This document shows positions 1 to 7,714 of a stretch of 64,000 nt of DNA, one piece after another. This DNA comes from Embleya scabrispora DSM 41855. Its GTDB lineage: Bacteria > Actinomycetota > Actinomycetes > Streptomycetales > Streptomycetaceae. Location of the stretch: positions 186,001 through 250,000 of the forward strand of contig NZ_KB889708.1 of assembly GCF_000372745.1 (NCBI RefSeq). The letters are read 5' to 3'. Both the position numbers and the translations under genes were made by a program. The notes beneath the pieces were generated by a model that was given only the letters and a program-made list of their open reading frames with translations, was not told the DNA's origin and did no database searches. Within the stretch, counting starts at the first letter, position 1. The number at the start of each line of letters is the position of its first letter.

Positions 1-504
1 CTGATGATCCTGGCGTGCCACCAACAGAGCACCGCCCGCCCGGCGTTGATCGCCGGCTTCTGGGCGCCGACGATCAGGATCACGCGGGCGGCGCCGCCGG
101 AGTAGGCGGGTACTTGGCTGCCGCTGCCCGAGGCGATCACGAGGGAGCCGGTTTCGGTGAGCGCGGCGACGCTGCCGACGACGACGTCGGGACTGGCGAG
201 AAGCTGCCGGATCTCATCGGCCTGGGTGGCGCGGTCCATCCCGAGAACGCGTGGCTTGACGGCTCGGTACCGGCCGTTGGAGTTGATGTCGGCGTCGATG
301 CCCGACAAGCGGAGGCTTTCGCCGGCCGAGGTGAACACGCTCGCATCCTCGGGGATCAGGTCGGGGATGCGCGTACGCGCGGCGGCGACGTCGTCGAGGA
401 TCTCGACGGCGAACCCGTTCGCAGTCAGCGCGGTGGCCGTCCGCTCCAGGCGGTCCGACGGATGCCGGATCGGTGAACGGGGTGGTCGAAGGTCGGGTGG
501 TCAT
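1..504 (-). pseudogene. LUD-domain protein, frameshifted and cut by window edge
   Basis: The first 15 codons (MTTRPSTTPFTDPAS) read in one frame. The LUD (LutC/YkgG-like) body then continues one base off, beginning SDRLERTATALTANGF and running through LIPEDASVF, ADEIRQLLASPDVVVGSVAA and YSGGAARVILIVGAQK. A single-base indel near base 460 therefore breaks the gene, or a sequencing error does. After GAQK the usual helical C-terminus is not recognisable, so the end may be lost too; the window edge prevents a decision. LUD proteins of this actinobacterial type resemble the lactate-utilisation subunit LutC, but their substrate is not established. The start lies 2 nt after the stop of the SnoaL-like gene, so the two were one operon. 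Confidence 0.75.
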
Positions 505-506
505 GG

Positions 507-962
507 TCAGTGCTGTCCTTCCGCCGAGTGGGGGGCCGAGCCGGTCAGTGGGGTGGTGTCGAGGTACCTGACCTCGTAGACGCGCTCGCTGAACTTCCAG
601 CCGTCCGGAGTGCGCTGGTAACGGTCGTGGTAGATCGCGTAGTTCAGGCCCTGGCGGCCGTCGAGCGCGCGGGCGACTTCGTGCATGTAGGCACGGCCGG
701 TCGCGGTGCCGCCGTCCAGGTGGACCGTGCCCGGGTGCGTGTTCTGTACGAAGAAGTCCCACTGGGCCTGCAGTTGCTCGCGGCCGGTGCGGATCTCGTC
801 CCGACCGACCAACTCGACGGGGATATTGGGCATGCGCAGCGCGCCGTCCGGCGTGAACAGCGATGCCAGGCGGGCGCAGTCGCGCATCATCACCGCGTCG
901 GTGAACTCGGCACGCAGCGCGTCGATTTCCACACGATCTGCGATGGCCTGCAAGTCGGTCAC
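507..962 (-). CDS. SnoaL-like / NTF2-fold protein
   Basis: 151 residues, GTG start preceded by GAGGAG. The sequence is a single cone-shaped NTF2/SnoaL-like fold: an N-terminal helix (IDALRAEFTDAVMMRDCARLASLF) leads into FTPDGALRMPN, and the C-terminus has the typical DGWKFSERVYEVRYLDTTP strand pair. Members are small cyclases, isomerases or ligand-binding proteins; the substrate cannot be read from the sequence. It is divergent from an ECF sigma-factor remnant whose lost C-terminal half was itself SnoaL-like, and shares with it the mirrored promoter at 1002-1072. It was therefore probably a target of that sigma factor. The downstream LUD gene is broken, so this may be the only working member of the unit. 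Confidence 0.8.
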   Translation of the reverse strand: MTDLQAIADRVEIDALRAEFTDAVMMRDCARLASLFTPDGALRMPNIPVELVGRDEIRTGREQLQAQWDFFVQNTHPGTVHLDGGTATGRAYMHEVARALDGRQGLNYAIYHDRYQRTPDGWKFSERVYEVRYLDTTPLTGSAPHSAEGQH

Positions 963-1001
963 TGGTCTCTCCTCGTCGGGTCACCGTGGGTGTCTCAGCT
1001 G

Positions 1002-1072
1002 TTCGACAAGACAGCACCGCGAAATGTGAGGCGAACCGATAACCTCACATTTCGCGGTGCTGTCTTGTCGAA
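1002..1072. promoter_or_regulatory. Perfect 30-bp inverted repeat; mirrored divergent ECF-type promoters
   Basis: Bases 1002-1031 and 1043-1072 are perfect reverse complements separated by 11 nt. Read outward, each arm contains TCACA, 16 nt, then TGTC. This resembles the ECF41/SigJ promoter pattern (TGTCACA near -35, CGTC near -10). Each arm points at one of the divergent genes (SnoaL-like at 962, ECF sigma at 1111). I infer two identical autoregulated promoters rather than a terminator. Confidence 0.6.
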
Positions 1073-1110
1073 ACAGATGGAGGACCGCCGCGATCGAGGA
1101 GCCGAGCACC

Positions 1111-1500
1111 ATGACCACCCCCGCCGAGCCAGGCCACGACCGACACGAGCCGAGCCTGAGCGCGGTCACGAACGAGCGGCGCCGGCTGATCAGCCTCGCC
1201 TACCGGATGCCGGGCTCCAGGGCCGACGCGGAGGACGTGGTTCAGGAGACCTACGCCCGCTGGTATGCCATGTCCCGGCGGGAGTAGGAGGCCATCGAAG
1301 CCCCCGGCGCCTGGCTGACGACCGTCGCCAGCCGTAACGATGCCCTGCTCGGCCTGCTCGATCCCGACGCGGTCGTGACCGGCGACGGCGGCGGGCCGGC
1401 CAACGCCAAGCTGCACCCCATCGAAGGCGGCGAGCGGATCGCCCGCTACCTGGTCGAGCTCGCCGGCCTGGCACGCGGCGATTTGGCATTCAACCACCGG
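1111..1500 (+). pseudogene. ECF41-type sigma factor remnant
   Basis: The N-terminus is a clear sigma-70 region 2: ERRRLISLAYRMPGSRADAEDVVQETYARWY. A TAG stop at 1285-1287 follows MSRRE, and reading through it continues in frame with EAIEAPGAWLTTVASR. The sequence then jumps straight to LLDPDAVVTGDGGG, the start of the SnoaL-like C-terminal domain of ECF41 sigma factors, so region 4 is deleted. The frame ends in low-complexity sequence after LARGDLAFNHR. The gene has a nonsense mutation, an internal deletion and a missing end, and cannot make a working sigma factor. Its GAGGAG ribosome site is intact. Confidence 0.8.
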
Positions 1501-1643
1501 CATCCCTCCGTGAGCCCCCACCGCGCACGCGCGCGACGGACACCACGTACACGTGTTACTCCCGCCACCCAACGACGTCCTGGCGGCGTGGGATGAAAAC
1601 CGCCGGCTGAGCGTGCTCGCAGCCGAAAACTCGGCCACGCCCG

Positions 1644-1775
1644 GTGGTCAGGTCGCCCTGGCCCGAGTTCCACCACAAACCGGACGCGGGCGTCACCGCC
1701 CACCTCTTCAACCGCGTGCTCGGACAGCTCCACCACTGCCTCCGGCAACACGAACTGTTCGACGTTCCCAACAGC
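1644..1775 (+). pseudogene. Possible IS110-type transposase tail
   Basis: A short stretch reading HLFNRVLGQLHHCLRQHELFDVP resembles the extreme C-terminus of some IS110-family transposases (N-x-x-LG-x-LHHCL pattern). No start, no catalytic region and no terminal repeats were found. It is wedged between the dead sigma factor and the 3' end of the ureohydrolase. The assignment rests on one motif. Confidence 0.3.
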
Positions 1776-1781
1776 CGTGGG

Positions 1782-3035
1782 TCACGTCGTTTCGAGGCCG
1801 GCGGCGCGGTCGCGGTCGGCTTCGGCACTGGCGCGTTGCTCGGCGGTGAGGCGGGTGCCCAGGTGTCCGTTCTCGACGAGTGTGGCGAGGGTGTCCATGA
1901 CGACGCGGGCGCCGAGCTGCGAGGTGGTGTCGGCGACGTCGTACGGCGGGGCGATCTCGACGAGGTCCATGCCGATCAGTCCTTCCTGCGCCACCGTTCG
2001 GACCGCCTTGAGCGCTTCGCGCGGCGACATGCCGCCGGGTTCGGGCGTGCCGGTGCCGGGGGCACAGCCGGGGTCGACGACGTCGATGTCGAAGGAGAGG
2101 TAGACCGCGTCCACGTCCTTCCACGCGATCTCCAGGGCGATCTCCATGACACGGTCGACGCCGAGTTCCTCGACGTCGAACATGGTGATGACCGTGGTGT
2201 CGCGTTCCTCGGCGACCTGTACGCCGGAGTGGTTGCCGATCCAGCCGCCGATGCCTATCTGGACCAGGTTCGACGCGGGCACGTTGGGCAGGTCGGTGGC
2301 GTGCGACCAGTGGGTGGTGTGCATCCGCTCGTCCATGGTTGTGACGGCGGTGTCGATGTGCCGATCGAAGTGGATGATCCCGAGCCGGCCGTCGATGTGC
2401 CTGGCGATGGCCTTCGCGTCGGGGTAGCCGATGCTGTGGTCACCACCGATGATCACCGGGAACGCGCCCGCGTCGAGGATGTGGGACACCCCGAGGTCGA
2501 CTTGGTCGAAGGTCTTCTCGATGTTGGCCGGGATGACGAAGATGTCTCCGGCGTCGCCGATCGTGATCTCCTCCAACAGGTCCATGCCGAGGTCGGGGCT
2601 GTACGAGTCGTACAGCGCCGAGATGCGGCGGACGGCCTGCGGCCCGAATCGGGCACCGGAGCGGTAGGTGGTGCCCATGTCGAACGGTGCGCCCACCACG
2701 GCCACGTCGTAGCCGCCGATCTCGCGGATGTTCTCGACGTACGGGGACTTCAAGAACGTCGGGATGCCCGCGAACATCGGGTCCAGCCCCCGCGAGAACA
2801 GCGAGATGTTCCGGTCCTTGACGGACCGCGCGGCCTCCAGCCCCAGGTCCAGGGACCGCTCGGCCAGCTCACGCCGCTTGACCTCGGGCACGTCCTTTAG
2901 TCGCCGTCTCGCGCGCATCCCCGACAGGCCCGCGCGCTCCGTCGACGCCCCGATACTCCCGGTGGCGGATTTCGGCGGGTTCGGGCGCATCGGATTGCGG
3001 TGATGACGCTCGTTGTACGCGGGCTGACGGGCCAT
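1782..3035 (-). CDS. Agmatinase-family ureohydrolase (possible guanidine hydrolase type)
   Basis: 417 residues from the ATG preceded by GGGAAGGACG; the open frame runs further upstream but that part is remnant sequence. Family motifs are present: GGDHS, HFDRHID (H222, D224, H226, D228), and SFDIDVVDP for the binuclear metal site. Ureohydrolases split agmatine, guanidinobutyrate, guanidine or related compounds to urea plus amine or ammonia. The usual DAHxD motif is DRHID here, and NLVQIGIGGW follows. From memory this combination is typical of the guanidine-hydrolase (GdmH/sll1077-like) group rather than classical SpeB, so substrate is open. The N-terminal extension of about 60 residues is longer than in SpeB. 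It stands alone in the operon. Confidence 0.85.
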   Translation of the reverse strand: MARQPAYNERHHRNPMRPNPPKSATGSIGASTERAGLSGMRARRRLKDVPEVKRRELAERSLDLGLEAARSVKDRNISLFSRGLDPMFAGIPTFLKSPYVENIREIGGYDVAVVGAPFDMGTTYRSGARFGPQAVRRISALYDSYSPDLGMDLLEEITIGDAGDIFVIPANIEKTFDQVDLGVSHILDAGAFPVIIGGDHSIGYPDAKAIARHIDGRLGIIHFDRHIDTAVTTMDERMHTTHWSHATDLPNVPASNLVQIGIGGWIGNHSGVQVAEERDTTVITMFDVEELGVDRVMEIALEIAWKDVDAVYLSFDIDVVDPGCAPGTGTPEPGGMSPREALKAVRTVAQEGLIGMDLVEIAPPYDVADTTSQLGARVVMDTLATLVENGHLGTRLTAEQRASAEADRDRAAGLETT

Positions 3036-3141
3036 GACGGCGTCCTTCCCGGGCGCGTACCTGCCGCCGGCCGTCTCCGTGTACCCGGGGCCTGGCGAGG
3101 ACTGGGCCCACTCGTCCCATGCTGCCCCCGAGTCCACCGCC

Positions 3142-3258
3142 CCGCCATTCGCCCCGCTGCCAGGGGCCGGCGGGGTTGCGGAAGTGGACCGGCATGTTGG
3201 TGGCGGCGGAGAGGAGGCGGTGGCCTGCCATCTCGTTGCCTTGGTCCAGGTCGGTGAC
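3142..3258 (-). mobile_element. IS30-family transposase C-terminal fragment
   Basis: The frame beginning at 3258 reads DLDQGNEMAGHRLLSAA, then MPVHFRNPAGPWQRG. This is the conserved DQGxEMAGH...PVYFxDPxxPWQRG block of IS30 DDE transposases. The expected NENTNGLLRQYFPKGTDL that should follow is absent. Only about 40 codons survive, with no inverted repeats. It sits exactly where the SRPBCC gene loses homology, so insertion followed by deletion probably broke that gene. Confidence 0.7.
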
Positions 3259-3299
3259 CGCCGCAGGTGGGGCGGAGGCCGCTGATCGCTCGTTTGCCT

Positions 3300-3589
3300 G
3301 GCGTTGGGGGCGCCGACGGGCTCGTCCGGTCCGCAGCGATGAAGTCGAAGTAGTTGTCCAGGACGAGCCAGGCGACCTTCCGGCCGGGCACGAGTTCCGT
3401 GACGCGGACCGTGCAGCGGTGGACGTCCTGGTAGCGGTAGTGGAACTCGCCGCCGACCTGGTCGGTGACGCCTTCGACTTCCCGCGACCACCAGCCGCGG
3501 ACGTCGGTGATCGCGGCGAATGCCTCGTGCGGAGTCCGGTCCACCGAAAAGGTGGTGGTGAAGTTCTGCGGCAGATCGACTTGCATCAT
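3300..3589 (-). pseudogene. SRPBCC (AHSA1-like) protein, 3' end lost
   Basis: The N-terminal two thirds of a START/SRPBCC ligand-binding domain are clear: QNFTTTFSVDRTPHEAFAAI, RGWWSREVEGVTDQVGGEF and VAWLVLDNYFDFI. Homology stops at about residue 90, where IS30-derived sequence begins in another frame, so the C-terminal helix of the fold is missing. It is divergent from the HxlR regulator 60 bp away, a common pairing in which the regulator controls the SRPBCC gene. Confidence 0.7.
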
Positions 3590-3647
3590 GCAAGTGACTC
3601 TAGACAAGGAACTTTCATGAAGCAAGCACCTCGGTAGAATGGTGCGC

Positions 3648-4124
3648 ATGCTTGGGAAGACGTACGACGCACAGGTGTGTTCCATCGCCCGCGCCCTGGA
3701 GGTGATCGGCGAACGCTGGAGCCTGCTGATCGTCCGCGACGCCCTGTTTGCGGGCGCGACCCGCTACAGCGACTTCCAGCGCAGCCTCGGCATCGCGAGC
3801 AACACGCTCCAGGCCCGGCTCGACGGCTTCGTCGAAGCCGGCCTCATGCGGCGTCGCAGGTACTCCGAACAGCCCGAGCTGTACGACTACTTGCTCACCG
3901 ACAAGGCACGTGCACTCGCGCCCGCACTGGTCGCGCTCTCCGAGTGGGGCGACCAGTGGGCGACGGACGGGGAGCCGCCGATCCTCTACGTCCACTCGGT
4001 GTGCGGCGCCGGCGTCACCCAGGAGACGGTGTGCGCGCACTGCGGCCGCATCGACGACCCGACCGAGATCCACGCCGAGGTCGGCCCCGGCATGCCCCTC
4101 GACCGCCGCCCGCAGGGCACCTGA
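3648..4124 (+). CDS. HxlR-family transcriptional regulator
   Basis: 158 residues from MLGKTYDAQVCSIARALE (an in-frame ATG three codons upstream is possible). It is a winged helix typical of HxlR: CSIARALEVIGERWSLLIVRDALF, YSDFQRSLGIASNTLQARLDGFVEAGLM and YLLTDKARAL. The C-terminal extension has a C-x2-C pair (VCAHCGR) often seen in this subgroup. It should bind as a dimer in the divergent region upstream, which contains several short palindromic stretches, and regulate the SRPBCC gene that is now broken. A hairpin 13 nt downstream ends the transcript. Confidence 0.88.
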   Translation: MLGKTYDAQVCSIARALEVIGERWSLLIVRDALFAGATRYSDFQRSLGIASNTLQARLDGFVEAGLMRRRRYSEQPELYDYLLTDKARALAPALVALSEWGDQWATDGEPPILYVHSVCGAGVTQETVCAHCGRIDDPTEIHAEVGPGMPLDRRPQGT

Positions 4125-4136
4125 GCGCAGGGCCAG

Positions 4137-4154
4137 CGGGCGGCGGGCCGCCCG
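4137..4154 (+). terminator. Hairpin after the HxlR gene
   Basis: CGGGCGG and CCGCCCG arms pair perfectly around CGGG, starting 12 nt after the stop. There is no U tract, as is common in this group. Confidence 0.5.
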
Positions 4155-4239
4155 GGGTCGGAAGCGCGGTGGTGGCCGCGGGCCTTGCAGGCGGCGCTTT
4201 GGGGGCGGGAGGCCGCACGGATCGAGGTTCCGGCGGGTG

Positions 4240-4500
4240 GGGTGGCGCCGGGGCGGCTCGCCGATGCCGTACTCCCCGAGCCCACCGAGAAGGTCCGGGA
4301 CACGGAGCAGGCGCGGGTCGGGTGGCTCGCCTGGTGGAACGGGCTGCTCGCGGATCGGCCCGGCCCGGCCGTCGGTGCCGGCTCCGATTCGACGGGGAAA
4401 CACCATTCGATCCACCGGAGTTCGCCGCGTTGGCCGCCTGGCCGGAGCTGCGCGAGGCGACGCGGAGCGGCCGGCCGGACGCGTCGCCGGGCCGCCGGGC
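4240..4500 (+). pseudogene. Unrecognised gene remnant read in two frames
   Basis: Protein-like sequence reads LADAVLPEPTEKVRDTEQAR and VGWLAWWNGLLADRPG in one frame. It then switches near base 4370 to FDPPEFAALAAWPELREATR in another. The switch, the lack of a start and the loss of coding character by about 4500 indicate a decayed gene. I do not recognise the family. The rest of 4155-4642 holds nothing I can support. Confidence 0.35.
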
Positions 4501-4642
4501 GGCAGCGCGCGGGCGTGGCCGGCCCATCGCCGACTCGTGGTCGTGCAGATACCCAGCCACATATTTCGAAAGCTCCGGCCTGACGGGCACCAACCGGCAT
4601 CCCTGCCCGAACCACCTGTCCAGCAGGTAGCCTGCGGCCCTC

Positions 4643-5323
4643 ATGTCGAACAAGCCGGTCAGCCTGAATGCGCCGCTGCGGCTGCGTACCTCGTTTCGGT
4701 TCCCGATCGCGGATCGCGCCGCGCGGACGGACGTGTTGATCGGCGCGGCCTGGCTGTTGGTACCGGTCGTCGGATGGCTGCTCAACCTGGGCCACCGCGT
4801 GGAGGTGGTCCACCGGCTTCAGCACGGCCGGCCGGGGTTCCCGGCCTGGCGACACCCAAGACGCCTGCTGTGGCACGGACTGGTCACCGCCGCGGCGATG
4901 GTCGGCTACACCGCGCCCGGCGGCCTGTTGACGGTTGCCGGAATCTCCTGGGGCAGCGTCCCTGTCGCGATCGTCGGGGGTGTGCTCTTCGTCGCGGCGA
5001 TCGCCGCGATTCCCGGGTTCATGACCCACTACTGCGTCGCCTTCGACGCCACCGAGCTGTTCGATCCGGTCCGGGCGCTGCGCCGGGTATCCGCCTGCGG
5101 TGCGGCCTATTGGCGGGCGTGGGGCATCGCCCTGGCCGGCCTGGCGGTGTCCGTACTGGGCCTCCTGGCCGCCGGGGTCGGTTTCCTCGTCACGAGCGTG
5201 TGGTTCTGGCAGGTGGCGGGGTTCAGCTTCGCGACGGTGTTCACCGACACCCATCGGCTCGGCCCGGCCGGGGCGGAACCTCCGTTGCCCACACCGCCCG
5301 CCGAGACGAATGAGGTCGAGTAG
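4643..5323 (+). CDS. DUF4013-type integral membrane protein
   Basis: 226 residues with about four to five hydrophobic segments: DVLIGAAWLLVPVVGWLL, LVTAAAMVGYTAPGGLL, VAIVGGVLFVAAIAAIPGFM, and IALAGLAVSVLGLLAAGVGF continuing to VWFWQVAGFSFATVF. A polar, Pro/Glu-rich tail faces the cytoplasm or exterior. Order and spacing fit the actinobacterial DUF4013 family, whose function is unknown. The segment between the first two membrane helices (GHRVEVVHRLQHGRPGFPAW) is the family's most conserved part. It is followed immediately by a truncated gene start at 5326. Confidence 0.7.
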   Translation: MSNKPVSLNAPLRLRTSFRFPIADRAARTDVLIGAAWLLVPVVGWLLNLGHRVEVVHRLQHGRPGFPAWRHPRRLLWHGLVTAAAMVGYTAPGGLLTVAGISWGSVPVAIVGGVLFVAAIAAIPGFMTHYCVAFDATELFDPVRALRRVSACGAAYWRAWGIALAGLAVSVLGLLAAGVGFLVTSVWFWQVAGFSFATVFTDTHRLGPAGAEPPLPTPPAETNEVE

Positions 5324-5325
5324 GC

Positions 5326-5560
5326 ATGGACGACCGCTCCCCGGAAGTGGCGCTCGGTGTGCTGCTCGGCTTCGCCGCTCGCGACGGCCTCGACGCGGTC
5401 GTGCGGCGGATGCCCGAGCGGTGCGCCGCCGCGTTGACGGCGTCGCGCGTGCCGCTGCCCGAACTCGTGGACGCCGCGGCTGCGTTCCGACCATCCCGCG
5501 GTGACGCCCGCTATGCCGCCCGGCCCGGTACGCGTCGCCCTCCGCACTCGACCTCCGGCG
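5326..5560 (+). pseudogene. N-terminal fragment of an unrecognised gene
   Basis: It begins 2 nt after the DUF4013 stop with ATG and reads MDDRSPEVALGVLLGFAARD and VVRRMPERCAAALTASRVP, with normal codon bias for about 50 codons. Coding character then slips to another frame (HPAVTPAMPPGPVRVALRT) and ends where IS30-derived sequence begins on the other strand. I infer a gene truncated by the IS insertion. I do not know the family. Confidence 0.4.
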
Positions 5561-5639
5561 CCCGTCGCCGAGTCGTAGGAGTGGCAGCCGACAGTCGGCT
5601 GCCCCGCGACCCGCCGCCGCGCCCGGCAACGCCGGACGG

Positions 5640-5826
5640 CGGCTCCACCACCGTTGGGAGGCGAGTGCCGGCCGTTCCGCCGGCGCTTGCCGGTCCGGTA
5701 GTTGATCCCGACGATCTCGCACGCTTCGCGGCTGCTGTAGCCCTGCTGCATGAGCTGGACGTATGCCGCCCTCTCGGCGGCCGGCTTCCTGGGCCCTTGA
5801 GGCCCCCGATTGCCCCGGATCTCGAA
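5640..5826 (-). mobile_element. IS30-family transposase N-terminal fragment
   Basis: The minus strand reads GPQGPRKPAAERAAYVQLMQ, then QGYSSREACEIVGINYRTGK and RRRNGRHSPP. This is the N-terminal helix-turn-helix of Streptomyces IS30 transposases. It runs out after about 60 codons, with no DDE domain downstream and no terminal repeats. It is a different part of the protein from the fragment at 3142-3258, with host genes between the two. Confidence 0.72.
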
Positions 5827-5944
5827 GTGCAAGCGACGACGATCAGAACTCGGGCCTGCCTCGGGGCGCTCCGGCATGCCCCGAAGCCACACGACGACGC
5901 GATCGGCTCCGACAACGCATGCCCCAGCCCGCCCGGCTCGCAGA

Positions 5945-6223
5945 TGGGCACACCCGGCTTCACCCACCCGACCCCGGCGACGCCGCCTCCCGGCTGTGGA
6001 ACCTCCCCCGCGCATACCCGAGGGCCAACGCTTCTCGCGCGTGTTCGAGGGCCAGGGCGAACCCATCGACCACATCCCGGTCAGCCACGCCCTCCTCGCC
6101 CGCGTCGAGTCCGCCGGCACCGGAGCCGACCACCCGCTGCCTTCGGTGAGCGCCCGGCCCGCCGAACGACAGGACGAGCCCGGCTCGAACCACGCACCGG
6201 TGTTCGCCCGACTCGCCTACTGA
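5945..6223 (+). pseudogene. Endonuclease/exonuclease/phosphatase C-terminal remnant
   Basis: The end of an EEP-fold hydrolase is recognisable: SRLWNLPRAYP in one frame, then after a frameshift near 6010 EGQRFSRVFEGQGEPIDHIP, VSHALLARVESAG and DEPGSNHAPVFARLAY with a stop. Intact members have IDHILVSHAL and SDHxPVxA; here IDHIPVSHAL and SNHAPV retain the general-base His but Asp is replaced by Asn. The N-terminal two thirds, with the metal-binding Glu, are missing. Confidence 0.6.
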
Positions 6224-6364
6224 CCGGACCGGTTCGCCGCCGACGGAACCGTTCCAGGAAATCCACCTCGACGCTATTCGTCGTATAAACAATCCTTCGC
6301 ATCGAATAATTGAATGCTTTCTCGGAATGCCCACCGCGTACATCGACAACGACCGACAAACCGG

Positions 6365-6394
6365 TTGCATGGCTCCGGAATATCGACCTATATT
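6365..6394 (+). promoter_or_regulatory. Candidate promoter of the nucleoside cluster
   Basis: TTGCAT and TATATT are separated by 18 nt and lie 42 nt before the first cluster gene, in a locally AT-rich stretch (6260-6400) unusual for this DNA. This is the only plausible housekeeping-type promoter before the ten-gene unit. Confidence 0.45.
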
Positions 6395-6435
6395 GATTCC
6401 GCCAACTCGCCCTCCCGGAAGTCGAGACGGATTCA

Positions 6436-7644
6436 ATGCGCACCGATTCCAATGCACGAACCGTGGTCGTCTCCGGTGTGGAATTCGGCTGGGGCAGTAC
6501 GGGAAAACTCGGCGCGATCCTGTCGGCCGCACGTCGACGCTCGACCGAGCCGCTGCGCTTCGTCGGCCTGGCCTCCGGACTCGGCCGCCCCGTGTTGTCC
6601 GAACACGCCATCGACCACTGGTACGACCTGCCGAACGCCGAAGAGGACGTACCCGCCGCCATCAACGCCATCACCCGATCGGAACGAGCGGCGGCCGCGG
6701 TGGTCGTCCTGGACGGTGCGCTCGCCAAGACGCTGGAGGCGTCCGGCGTACCCACCGTGTTCGTGGACAGCCTGCCCTTCCTGTGGGCCGAGGGCGACCG
6801 GGCCGCACTGCCCCTGGACGCCACGGCCTACTGCGCGCAGAAGTGCGTCGAACTTCCCCCCGAGTGCCGGGACGTGCTGGCGTCCGTCCGGGCCCTGCAC
6901 TGGGTGGAGGCCGTCGTCGGCACCCCGTCGGTCACCGAGCCGAGCGCACCCGCCGCCGGCCCGTACCGCACGGCCGTGGTCAGTCTGGGCGGTCTGCGCG
7001 CGCCTCGGCTCGCCGACTGGACGGCCTACCCGCGCATCGTCGTTCCCGCCGTCCTGGAGGCGCTCGCCGCGTACGGGATCCACGAGGTGCACGTGGCCGG
7101 GAACCTGCCCGCCGATCTCGCCGGGCAGCTGGTGGACGCGTCCATCACGCCCCCGCGGGTGAGCACGGGAGCGCTCGCGCACGGCGAGTTCCTGGACCGG
7201 GTGGCCGGCTGCGATGTCCTGCTGACCTCCCCGGGCCTGACCACCCTGCTCGAGGCCGGTCGACTGCGCGTACCCACCATCTGTCTGCCGCCGCAAAACC
7301 TCAGCCAGATCTTCAACGGAAGATTCCACCGCCGCGCGATCGGCGTCGAGACCCGAATCGCCTGGCCCAAGGGGGTGTTCACCGAGGAGGAGGCGCTGTC
7401 CCTGCGCACCCGCGGCGAGGACCACGCCTTGGAGCTGATCTACGCGGCGATCGCCGCGGTGGCCGCCGACCCGGACTGCCGGAGAACGACCGTCGCACTT
7501 CGCGACGACATCCTGACCGTGCTGCGCGGCACCGCCGAGGGCACCGACTGGGGCGCGCTGACCGCGACCGTCGGTGTCGACGGAGCCGCCCAGGTGGCCG
7601 ATGCCCTGCTCGCGATCCTGCCGGGCGCGCCCCGCCCCGCCTGA
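6436..7644 (+). CDS. blsD: Cytosylglucuronate synthase-like glycosyltransferase
   Basis: 402 residues with a GT-B layout. The N-terminal Rossmann half carries VVVSGVEFGWGSTGKLGAIL, a Gly-rich acceptor/phosphate loop. The C-terminal half has TAVVSLGGLR, the donor-binding stretch VLLTSPGLTTLLEAGRLRVP and PTICLPPQNLSQ. The layout and the neighbourhood (MilB/BlsM-like CMP hydrolase, BlsE-like decarboxylase) match the cytosylglucuronate / hydroxymethylcytosylglucuronate synthases of blasticidin (BlsD) and mildiomycin (MilC). Those couple free cytosine to UDP-glucuronate, the committed step. It is first in the operon, with the AT-rich promoter region upstream. Assignment is by family resemblance plus context. 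Confidence 0.75.
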   Translation: MRTDSNARTVVVSGVEFGWGSTGKLGAILSAARRRSTEPLRFVGLASGLGRPVLSEHAIDHWYDLPNAEEDVPAAINAITRSERAAAAVVVLDGALAKTLEASGVPTVFVDSLPFLWAEGDRAALPLDATAYCAQKCVELPPECRDVLASVRALHWVEAVVGTPSVTEPSAPAAGPYRTAVVSLGGLRAPRLADWTAYPRIVVPAVLEALAAYGIHEVHVAGNLPADLAGQLVDASITPPRVSTGALAHGEFLDRVAGCDVLLTSPGLTTLLEAGRLRVPTICLPPQNLSQIFNGRFHRRAIGVETRIAWPKGVFTEEEALSLRTRGEDHALELIYAAIAAVAADPDCRRTTVALRDDILTVLRGTAEGTDWGALTATVGVDGAAQVADALLAILPGAPRPA

Positions 7645-7714
7645 CCGTCGCCTCGACCCGCCCTGCCGTCACCTCGACCCGTCCTGCCCGCGACCGGCCC
7701 GAAGGGGTCCCCCT

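Noticed and set aside
1782-3593. 603-codon version of the ureohydrolase
   Set aside because: The upstream part covers the SRPBCC and IS30 remnants out of frame. The ATG at 3035 has a proper ribosome site and starts where protein homology starts.
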